In this document: positions 1-6,914 of the stretch, piece by piece | How the letters are laid out: every line of letters starts with the position of its first letter | Position numbering within the stretch: position 1 is the stretch's first letter | From: JAAFHB01 sp963675995 | GTDB lineage: Bacteria > Bacteroidota > Bacteroidia > Bacteroidales > Prolixibacteraceae | Assembly: GCA_963675995.2 (NCBI GenBank) | Contig: CAXXIY010000002.1 | Coordinates: 558,001-622,000 of the forward strand | Reading direction: 5' to 3' | DNA length: 64,000 bases | Position numbers and translations under genes: made by a program | The notes under the pieces: generated by a model | Seen by the model: only the letters and a program-made list of their open reading frames with translations | What the model was told of the DNA's origin: nothing | Database searches by the model: none

Positions 1-1209
1 GGCAAAGAACCGGTTTCCCTGGCAATGAGTGGCGGATCTTCAGCGCTGGAAACTGTAAGCGAGAAAAACCAGGTGGATTATATTCGAAAGATTGCCGGAA
101 CAGGTGCCAATATTTACTGGCTCGATGCCGGTTGGTATGCAGGACCTGAAGGTGGTAAATGGTCAGAAGGGCGTGGCAACTGGTTTCCCGACCCGGCGAA
201 ATTCCCCAATGGGATGAAAGTTCTGGGTGATGAAGCCCATAATAACGGCTTGAAATTCCTCCTTTGGTTTGATCCTGAATGTGTAAATCCCAATACTAAA
301 ATTGCAAAAGAACATCCCAAATGGGTCATCCGAAAGAATGATCAGGAATCTGGTCTTTTCAATCTTGGAAATCCTGACGCCCTTAAATATATGACTGATC
401 TGATAGCCAAAAGTCTGAACAATTGGGGTGTGGATGTCTATCGCAATGACTTTAATATGGATCCGGGACCCAGATGGAGGCTTGCAGAGGAACCCGGTCG
501 AACAGGAATGACCGAGATCAGGTATGTCGAAGGGTTGTACAAATTCTGGGATGAACTGCTGCGACGAAAACCTGGCCTTTTGATTGATAATTGCGCATCG
601 GGGGGACGCCGCATCGATTACGAAACCTGTAAACGTTCTGTCCCGCTCTGGCGTTCAGATTACAACTGCGAAGTGTATCCCGATGTTTATGAGGCAACGC
701 AGAATCAAACCTTCGGATTGGGATCGTACCTTCCTTACAGTTCGGTAGGACAGGGGATGACCTTTAATAAATACAAGGACAGGAGTCTTACCTCCTGTTC
801 GACTGTTCTCTCAATTGGGGCGCCAAAGGCTGACGAGTTGGCCGATGTTCCTTTCGATAAAGTAAAACAGGTATGGGATAATATCAAATCATACAATTAT
901 CTGATGAAGTATGACTTCTATCCCCTTACCGATTTTAGTCTGAAAGACAATGCATTGATGGTTTTTCAATACGATTGTCCGGAGAAAGGCGAAGGCTGTG
1001 TTATTTGCTTCAGAAGAGCAAATTCACCCTTCCCGGAGGTTGAACTGTTTTTAAAAGGGATTGACCCCGAAGCAGGCTATAAGATAATTGATATTGATTC
1101 CGGGATTGAAACAAAAGTTAAAGGAAAACAATTAGAAAAGTTTTCAGTACGAATCGATCCACTTGAATCAAAAGTGATCAAATATATTAAATTTGATTAT
1201 CGAAACTAA
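1..1209 (+). CDS. GH36-type alpha-galactosidase (melibiase), 5'-truncated by window edge
   Basis: The reading frame is open from base 1, so the gene starts upstream; 402 residues of the C-terminal part are visible. It matches GH36 (retaining alpha-galactosidase, TIM barrel). I see the strand-1 motif YWLDAGWY, then GNWFPDPAKFPNG, then KFLLWFDPE. The nucleophile candidate is the Asp in DVYRNDFN (about visible residue 150). The signature IDNCASGGRRID follows, and the acid/base candidate is the Asp in LWRSDYN (about residue 220). A short beta-sandwich tail closes the protein. It would release terminal alpha-galactose (or a related sugar) from oligosaccharides; location is unknown because the N-terminus is missing. 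The stop is 9 bp before the next gene, so co-transcription is likely. Family assignment is firm; the exact substrate is not. Confidence 0.85.
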   Translation, partial: GKEPVSLAMSGGSSALETVSEKNQVDYIRKIAGTGANIYWLDAGWYAGPEGGKWSEGRGNWFPDPAKFPNGMKVLGDEAHNNGLKFLLWFDPECVNPNTKIAKEHPKWVIRKNDQESGLFNLGNPDALKYMTDLIAKSLNNWGVDVYRNDFNMDPGPRWRLAEEPGRTGMTEIRYVEGLYKFWDELLRRKPGLLIDNCASGGRRIDYETCKRSVPLWRSDYNCEVYPDVYEATQNQTFGLGSYLPYSSVGQGMTFNKYKDRSLTSCSTVLSIGAPKADELADVPFDKVKQVWDNIKSYNYLMKYDFYPLTDFSLKDNALMVFQYDCPEKGEGCVICFRRANSPFPEVELFLKGIDPEAGYKIIDIDSGIETKVKGKQLEKFSVRIDPLESKVIKYIKFDYRN

Positions 1210-1218
1210 CGTATTCAC

Positions 1219-2460
1219 ATGAAAAGACTATTAATAGTAAGGATCAACTTGTTCGTCGCAATATTATTTGCTTTGGGAATCAATATTTCGTATTCCCAAA
1301 CGAGAATTGAAGGGTTGTGGTATATGGACAAAAAGCCTGTCTCGGTTGCGATAAAAGAGGGAAAGATCGTAAGTATCGAAAGGATCGGGAAACTTTCTGA
1401 TGAGCGACATCCGGTTTATATTGCCCCGGGTTTGATTGATAATCAGGTGAACGGTTTCGCCGGTGTCTCATTTAATTACACTGAAGGTGAATTAGATAAG
1501 GAGGGGATACGAAAAATAACCCGTGAGTTGTGGAAAAAGGGGGTGACCACCTATTTCCCAACCCTCACTTCCAACAGTGGTAAAGTGATGATTCAAATCC
1601 TGACAATGTTGGCAAGTGAGAAAAATGATGAAGCCTTGCACGGGTCTGTTCCGGGTTATCACCTCGAGGGCCCGTACCTCTCACCTGAAGATGGTTACCG
1701 GGGTGCACATCCTTTGAAGTTTGTGCGTAACCCCGATTGGAACGAGTTTTTGGAATTTTATAAAGCGTCGGATAAAGGTGTACTGACCATTACCCTGGCC
1801 CCTGAATTGCCAGGGGCGATGGAGATGATCCGCAAATGTACAGCCATGGGTATCGTGGTCGCAATCGGTCATCACAACGCTTCAAAAGCGGTTATTGACC
1901 AGGCAGTGATGAATGGCGCCAGGATATCGACCCATCTGGGAAATGGTTGTGCGAACATGATTAACCGGCACGATAATCCGCTGTGGCCGCAACTTGCCAA
2001 TAATCAGTTGAATGCCAGCCTTATCTGTGATGGTTTTCATCTGCGCGATGAAGAAATTGCTGTGTTTTATAAAGCGAAAGGGATAGCGAATACGATTATC
2101 ACATCAGATGTAACCCGTTTTGCAACTCTACCTCCGGGGGTCTACAAAAACGAAGATGGTGAAACAGTCGAACTAACCAAAGAGGGGATGCTGCGATACC
2201 CGGCTCAGAATGTGCTGTTTGGTTCAGTACTCCCAGTTTCCAGAGGCGTTGTCCATATGATGGAGGTCACGGGATGCACACTGGCAGATGCTATCCGTAT
2301 GGCCAGCACAAATCCAGCCGCTTTGTACGGATTAAACGATCGTGGATCCCTCAGGCCCGGGAAACGCGCTGACCTGATCCTCTTTGAAGTGGGTGACACG
2401 GAACTGGTGATCAAAAAGACTTATGTGGAAGGGAACTTGGTATACGAGGCTCCCCAATAG
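1219..2460 (+). CDS. nagA: NagA-like N-acetylglucosamine-6-phosphate deacetylase with signal peptide
   Basis: A 413-residue amidohydrolase of the NagA family. NagA enzymes remove acetate from GlcNAc-6-phosphate. Visible motifs are IDNQVNGFAG (the QxN version of the HxH motif, as in E. coli NagA), the metal-ligand Glu150 in YHLEGPY, His218 in IGHHNAS, His239 in STHLGNG and the catalytic Asp297 in TSDVTR. Arg250 and His274 appear to align with phosphate contacts of the E. coli enzyme. Oddly, the N-terminus (about 27 residues, a hydrophobic core ending in SYSQ) reads as a secretory signal peptide, although the normal substrate is a cytoplasmic sugar phosphate. It may therefore be a periplasmic deacetylase for unphosphorylated HexNAc or another acylated sugar. 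Next to the GH36 gene, apparently in one operon. Confidence 0.85.
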   Translation: MKRLLIVRINLFVAILFALGINISYSQTRIEGLWYMDKKPVSVAIKEGKIVSIERIGKLSDERHPVYIAPGLIDNQVNGFAGVSFNYTEGELDKEGIRKITRELWKKGVTTYFPTLTSNSGKVMIQILTMLASEKNDEALHGSVPGYHLEGPYLSPEDGYRGAHPLKFVRNPDWNEFLEFYKASDKGVLTITLAPELPGAMEMIRKCTAMGIVVAIGHHNASKAVIDQAVMNGARISTHLGNGCANMINRHDNPLWPQLANNQLNASLICDGFHLRDEEIAVFYKAKGIANTIITSDVTRFATLPPGVYKNEDGETVELTKEGMLRYPAQNVLFGSVLPVSRGVVHMMEVTGCTLADAIRMASTNPAALYGLNDRGSLRPGKRADLILFEVGDTELVIKKTYVEGNLVYEAPQ

Positions 2461-2490
2461 ACTATTAGACTTTAGCCGAATAGTCTTTTC
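2459..2490 (+). terminator. Weak hairpin after nagA-like gene
   Basis: An 8-bp perfect stem (AGACTATT at 2459-2466 with AATAGTCT at 2479-2486) and a 12-base loop overlap the stop codon and are followed by TTTC. It could be a weak terminator or an attenuator before the MFS gene. The stem is AT-rich, so I hold this loosely. Confidence 0.4.
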
Positions 2491-2522
2491 AAAAAAATAA
2501 ATAATTATTTCAAACAGATCAA

Positions 2523-3824
2523 ATGACTAACGTAACAGAAAAAATTGGCACTTACCGTTACCGGATTCTTGCCCTGGTGTTTATGGCAACCACCATCAAC
2601 TATTTCGATCGTAGCATTGTCGGGGTGATGGCTCCAACTTTGCAGAAGCTTTTTGAATGGACAAACAAAGATTACGCAGCAATCATGGTTTCGTTTAAGA
2701 TCGCCTATGGTATCGGACTCCTTTTCATGGGTGGTGTAATCGACAGACTCGGTACTAAAACCGGATATACGATTTCAATCGTAATCTGGAGCATCTTTGG
2801 GATGTTACATGCCGCAATTCGTCCGGCTTTTAGTCTGATCGGGTTTGTTGCAGCCCGTTTTGGACTCGGTATTGGAGAGTCGGGAAATTTTCCTGCCGCC
2901 ATTAAGACGGTGGCCGAGTGGTTCCCCAAAAAAGACAGGGCTTTTGCTACCGGTATTTTTGATGCCTCAACCAGTGTCGGGGCTATATTGGCACCTTTCA
3001 TCGTAGGAGCTATCGTTTCAGTGGAGGGCGATAACTGGCAGATACCGTTTTTAATTACTGGATTGCTCAGTTCTCTTTGGGTGTATCTGTGGCTTAAAAC
3101 CTATCAAATGCCGGAAGACCATCCTAAATTGTCAAAAAGTGAGCTGGAATATATCAACAGCGATTCAACAGAAGAGACGCTCGAAAAAATCCCATGGTTA
3201 AAACTGCTGCCCAAAAGGGAAACCTGGGCCTTCTCCTTAACAACAATAACTGATGGAGTCTGGTGGTTTTATCTTTTTTGGGGTGCAAAATTTCTGGCCG
3301 AACAGTTTGGGGTAGATATCAAAAATATAGGACTTCCTTTCCTGATCATTTTTATCATGGCCGATGCCGGTAGCCTTCTCGGTGGACTAGCCTCGGGAGC
3401 ATTAATCAAAAAAGGATGGTCAATCAATAAAGCTCGTAAAATCACCATGCTCGTTTGTGCGGTGATCATTTTCCCGGTCTCGTTCGTTCCGGTAATTGCG
3501 AGTAAATGGGTGGCCGTCTTTTTAATAGGACTCGCTGCTGCTGGTCATCAGTCCTGGTCGATTAATGGTTACACGCTGGTTCCGGATGTATTCCCCAAAA
3601 AAGCGGTTGCTTCGGTGATCGGAATTGGAAAAATGATTGGGGTTGTTGTTGCAATAGTTGCAGATATCGCTTTGGGTGCAGTTTTGGATACCGCCGGTAA
3701 TTCCGGCTATTTCTGGGCCTTTGTGATTGCCGGATTATCCTACCTTACGATTCTTGGATTTGTCCATATGCTGATGCCAAGGATGACACCTCTGGATGAT
3801 AATCTGAACTATGTAAAAAATTAA
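2523..3824 (+). CDS. MFS transporter, anion:cation symporter type (hexuronate transporter-like)
   Basis: A 433-residue inner-membrane protein with about 12 hydrophobic segments and a central cytoplasmic loop near residues 200-230. It has the family phrases TTINYFDRSIVGVMAP near the start, a DRLGTK loop after TM2, and GIGESGNFPAAIKTVAEWF followed by RAFATGIFD. These are typical of the ExuT/ACS group that carries hexuronates and related organic anions with protons. It would bring uronate-containing products of the locus into the cytoplasm. A paralogue lies at 61936-63204. No hexuronate catabolic genes (uxaC, uxuA etc.) are present in the window, so the substrate is an inference from family similarity and from the CE15-like gene nearby. 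Confidence 0.85.
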   Translation: MTNVTEKIGTYRYRILALVFMATTINYFDRSIVGVMAPTLQKLFEWTNKDYAAIMVSFKIAYGIGLLFMGGVIDRLGTKTGYTISIVIWSIFGMLHAAIRPAFSLIGFVAARFGLGIGESGNFPAAIKTVAEWFPKKDRAFATGIFDASTSVGAILAPFIVGAIVSVEGDNWQIPFLITGLLSSLWVYLWLKTYQMPEDHPKLSKSELEYINSDSTEETLEKIPWLKLLPKRETWAFSLTTITDGVWWFYLFWGAKFLAEQFGVDIKNIGLPFLIIFIMADAGSLLGGLASGALIKKGWSINKARKITMLVCAVIIFPVSFVPVIASKWVAVFLIGLAAAGHQSWSINGYTLVPDVFPKKAVASVIGIGKMIGVVVAIVADIALGAVLDTAGNSGYFWAFVIAGLSYLTILGFVHMLMPRMTPLDDNLNYVKN

Positions 3825-3911
3825 AATGTAACAATTCTTTAAAACAATTTTCATCGTAAAATCAATATTTTAACGCAACTTTAAAAATTATTTTATTCAA
3901 TATTTTTTGAT

Positions 3912-5285
3912 ATGGCTAAGTATAGTTTAGAACCTGTTGAAGTGCCAAGAGTAAGCACAAAATACAGAAAGATTAAAACGAAATTGCCTGTACCTGAATC
4001 ATTGAGCATCTTCAGATTTTTAGCAGAATCAGAACCTGAATCAATGATGGGACAGCCACCTGTTGTATGGGACAAAGCTTCAGGATTTCAGATTTATGAC
4101 AAATGGGGGAATAAATGGCTGGATTGGTCTTCTGGAGTTCTGATCACCAATGCGGGGCATGCCCGGAAGAAAATTGTTAAAGGACTTCGCAAATTGTTAG
4201 ACCGGAAGCTTATTTCCACCTACGTTTTTGTGCATGAAAAGCGGGCAGAACTGACAAAGATGCTTCAGGAACTTGCGCCAGAACCATCGAACAACCTTGT
4301 TTTTCTTCTTAGTACGGGTAGTGAAGCTACTGAGAATTGTATCAAACTTGCCAAGACTTACGCCATTCAAAAATATGGCCCTCAAAAAAAATATTTTGTT
4401 TCGTTCAATAATGCTTTTCATGGCCGTACACTCGGGGCGCAGCTTGCAGGTGGAATGGCAAAATTAAAAACGTGGATTGTCGATGAAGGACAAACATTTG
4501 TTCAGGTTCCATTCCCTGATGGTTTTAAAAATGAAGACACCTCGTTTGATCTGTTTCTGAACACGCTTCAGGAAAAGGGGATCAAACCTGAAGATATTGC
4601 AGGAATTATGACCGAATCGTACCAGGGAGTTGGTCCCGATTTTCTGCCTGTGGAATATGCGCAGAAAATGGAGGCATTTTGCCGTAAGTACGATATTGTA
4701 AGCATTTATGATGAAGTTCAATCTGGATTTGGGAGAACAGGTAAAATGTTCATGTTTGAACATTATGGAGTTACACCCGATTTGATTGCATGCGGGAAGG
4801 GAATATCCTCCTCGTTGCCCATTTCCGCTGTAATTGGAAGAAAAGATATTATGAGCCTGTACCCTCCGGGATCAATGACCTCGACCCACTCGGGTAGTCC
4901 ATTACCAGTGGTTGCGGCTGTTGAAAGTCTCAAAATTATCCAAAAAGAAAAACTGGTTGAGAATGCCAGAATCCTTGGTGAAATATTAATTCCGGAATTA
5001 AACAGGATTCAAAAAAAATATCCTGATGTGTTAGGTTGTATGCATGGCGAAGGTTTGGTTGCCGGTATTCAGGTTGTCAAAAAAGGGACGAAGATTCCTG
5101 ATTCGGAAATGGCTGTAAAAATCAATGAGAAATGTTTTCATAAGGGTCTTCTAATGTTCGCACCTGTAGGCATTGCTGGTGAATGTTTAAAGATTGCCCC
5201 CCCCTTAAATACAACAGAGGAAGCATTAAGAGAGGGTATTATGGTGTTTGAAGAGGCCTGTGACGAAATTTTGGGACAAAAATAA
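3912..5285 (+). CDS. Class III PLP-dependent aminotransferase
   Basis: A 457-residue fold-type I, class III aminotransferase (GABA/acetylornithine transaminase group), cytoplasmic, with no signal peptide. The PLP phosphate/ring loop STGSEATENCIKLA is near residue 134. The Asp-Glu pair that contacts the pyridine N is in IYDEVQSGFGRTGKM (Asp267). The Schiff-base lysine is Lys296 in LIACGKGISSS. Members move amino groups between omega-amines or amino sugars and 2-oxo acids. Only 10 bp separate it from the oxidoreductase at 5296, so the two probably work on one substrate, for example interconverting a keto and an amino sugar or an amino acid linked to the glycan. That pairing is inference; family assignment is firm. 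Confidence 0.88.
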   Translation: MAKYSLEPVEVPRVSTKYRKIKTKLPVPESLSIFRFLAESEPESMMGQPPVVWDKASGFQIYDKWGNKWLDWSSGVLITNAGHARKKIVKGLRKLLDRKLISTYVFVHEKRAELTKMLQELAPEPSNNLVFLLSTGSEATENCIKLAKTYAIQKYGPQKKYFVSFNNAFHGRTLGAQLAGGMAKLKTWIVDEGQTFVQVPFPDGFKNEDTSFDLFLNTLQEKGIKPEDIAGIMTESYQGVGPDFLPVEYAQKMEAFCRKYDIVSIYDEVQSGFGRTGKMFMFEHYGVTPDLIACGKGISSSLPISAVIGRKDIMSLYPPGSMTSTHSGSPLPVVAAVESLKIIQKEKLVENARILGEILIPELNRIQKKYPDVLGCMHGEGLVAGIQVVKKGTKIPDSEMAVKINEKCFHKGLLMFAPVGIAGECLKIAPPLNTTEEALREGIMVFEEACDEILGQK

Positions 5286-5295
5286 AAATGAAGAT

Positions 5296-6573
5296 ATGCA
5301 AACAAAAGGTGCTATTGATGTTGTAATCGTTGGAGGAGGGATGATCACCTATGATTTACTACTCCCTTCCGTTTACCATCTGCAAAGAACTGGCTTCGTG
5401 AATAACATCAAAGTTTGTGCACTCGATTCTGCACCGTTAAAGGCGTTGAAAAATAGTGAGGAGATGTTGGAGGCCTTCCCTGGCCAGGATTTTGAAGCTT
5501 TCCCTTCCCTGACAGAACCCGAAACAAATAAATATCCGGAGCTGTACAAGGAGGTTATTGCAAATATGAGACCCAGGCAAATGGTGATTGTTGCAATGCC
5601 CGATCAGTTCCACTACCAGGTGGTGATGGAGGCCTTGAAGAATAATCAGCATATTCTTTGCGTCAAACCTCTCGTACTGAAATACGAACAGGCACTAGAG
5701 ATAGAGAAAATTGCCTTTGCGAAAGGTTTGTTCGTCGGTATTGAGTATCATAAACGATTTGACCGACGATCATTAATTGCCAAACGCAGTTATTCGCTGA
5801 ATCATTTCGGTGAATTTGTGATGGGGGAGGCTAAACTGATCGAACCCTATTTCTACCGTTCATCCAATTTCCAGAACTGGTTTACCTGTGATAAGACTGA
5901 TCCTTTTGTTTATATTGGTTGTCATTATGTCGATCTGGTTTACTTTATTACCGGATTAAAGCCGGTTGAAGTCTCTGTCTCGGGGATCAAGGGGAAATTT
6001 CCGAATGGGAATGAAGGATATCTTTGGGCCAATGGGAGGATCAGGTTTGAAAATAATGCCCTTCTGTCGGTGATTGATGGTTTGGGTTATCCCGACGAGG
6101 CGGCAGGCAGCAATGATCAAAGTCTGCAGATGTTCTTTGAAGGGGACGGCAAAACCGGAATGGTGAAGCATGACGATCAGTTCAGAGGGGTCGAACATTC
6201 CTATTTGAACGGAATTGGATGTGCCGGATCTCATTTTAATTATGTTAGTCCCGATTTCTATAAGCTTGTTCCATGGGAGAAAAACGGATTTAAACCTATC
6301 GGATATGGTTTTGATTCTGTTTCAGCTTCTGTTACTATGGCGTATAATATTGAGAATGAGGTATGCAATCTCTCAGATGCCGATTCATTAGCCCAAAGGC
6401 AGCTTATAATCAGGGAAGTTGATGCCAAAGGGATCATTGCAACACCGGGTAACAGCTATATCAATGAGTTAGTGGTTGAGGCAGCACGAATCTCAATACT
6501 CAATGATGGAGATACTGTCACAATAGAATACGGAGATTCACCTTGTGTAAAACTTCGTTCAAAAAGTAATTAG
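5296..6573 (+). CDS. Gfo/Idh/MocA-family oxidoreductase, cytoplasmic
   Basis: A 425-residue NAD(P)-dependent sugar dehydrogenase-like protein. The N-terminal Rossmann motif is VVIVGGGMITYDLL. The catalytic Lys lies in CVKPLVLKYEQA (normally EKP; here VKP), and the second active-site segment is GCHYVDLVYFITG. An upstream ATG at 5248 would overlap the aminotransferase by 38 bases and add 16 charged residues, so I chose the ATG at 5296, which puts the Rossmann strand at the usual distance. Unlike the two other family members in this window it has no Tat or Sec signal, so it should act in the cytoplasm, probably with the aminotransferase. The substrate is unknown. A strong hairpin follows the gene. 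Confidence 0.85.
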   Translation: MQTKGAIDVVIVGGGMITYDLLLPSVYHLQRTGFVNNIKVCALDSAPLKALKNSEEMLEAFPGQDFEAFPSLTEPETNKYPELYKEVIANMRPRQMVIVAMPDQFHYQVVMEALKNNQHILCVKPLVLKYEQALEIEKIAFAKGLFVGIEYHKRFDRRSLIAKRSYSLNHFGEFVMGEAKLIEPYFYRSSNFQNWFTCDKTDPFVYIGCHYVDLVYFITGLKPVEVSVSGIKGKFPNGNEGYLWANGRIRFENNALLSVIDGLGYPDEAAGSNDQSLQMFFEGDGKTGMVKHDDQFRGVEHSYLNGIGCAGSHFNYVSPDFYKLVPWEKNGFKPIGYGFDSVSASVTMAYNIENEVCNLSDADSLAQRQLIIREVDAKGIIATPGNSYINELVVEAARISILNDGDTVTIEYGDSPCVKLRSKSN

Positions 6574-6914
6574 GGGGTTTCCTGACCTCTCATAAGTAGA
6601 TTTGTATACCAGGGCACGAATAGTTAAAATGATTTGTGCCCTGGAAACCATATAAGTGTTTTTTTCCTTGCGCCGGGGAGTTAAAGCTTAATAGGTTCCA
6701 CATGCTTTTATTTTAATTTCCCTGCCTAAGTGTTTATCCGCTTATAGTTGTTTTATTACGTGGAAGGCAGAGAAATCCTTTTCTATCCTAATTAACGGCT
6801 AAACCTGAAATCTGCAATTTAATTCATGTCTGAGCCGCGATGGATTTCGCCAAAGTCTGTATCTCTGAGGGAAGACTTAGAAGCTTGAAAATTAAATAAC
6901 TGAATATCATAATT
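6574..6914. other. Intergenic region with hairpin, 341 bp
   Basis: This gap separates the first gene block from the long enzyme run. It holds the hairpin at 6609-6644 and no convincing ORF. A clear TTTG/TAnnTTTG promoter was not found by eye, although the transcription start for the 6915 gene is likely here. Confidence 0.6.
6609..6665 (+). terminator. Hairpin terminator after Gfo/Idh gene
   Basis: The arms CCAGGGCACGAA (6609-6620) and TTTGTGCCCTGG (6633-6644) pair over 12 bp with one G-T wobble, around a 12-base loop. A run of seven T follows at 6659-6665, 14 bases beyond the stem. The stem is GC-rich and strong; the offset T-run makes it a slightly non-standard intrinsic terminator. Confidence 0.65.

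Noticed and set aside
5248..5295. Earlier start of the Gfo/Idh gene
   Set aside because: It overlaps the aminotransferase and places a charged tail before the Rossmann strand; ATG 5296 fits better.
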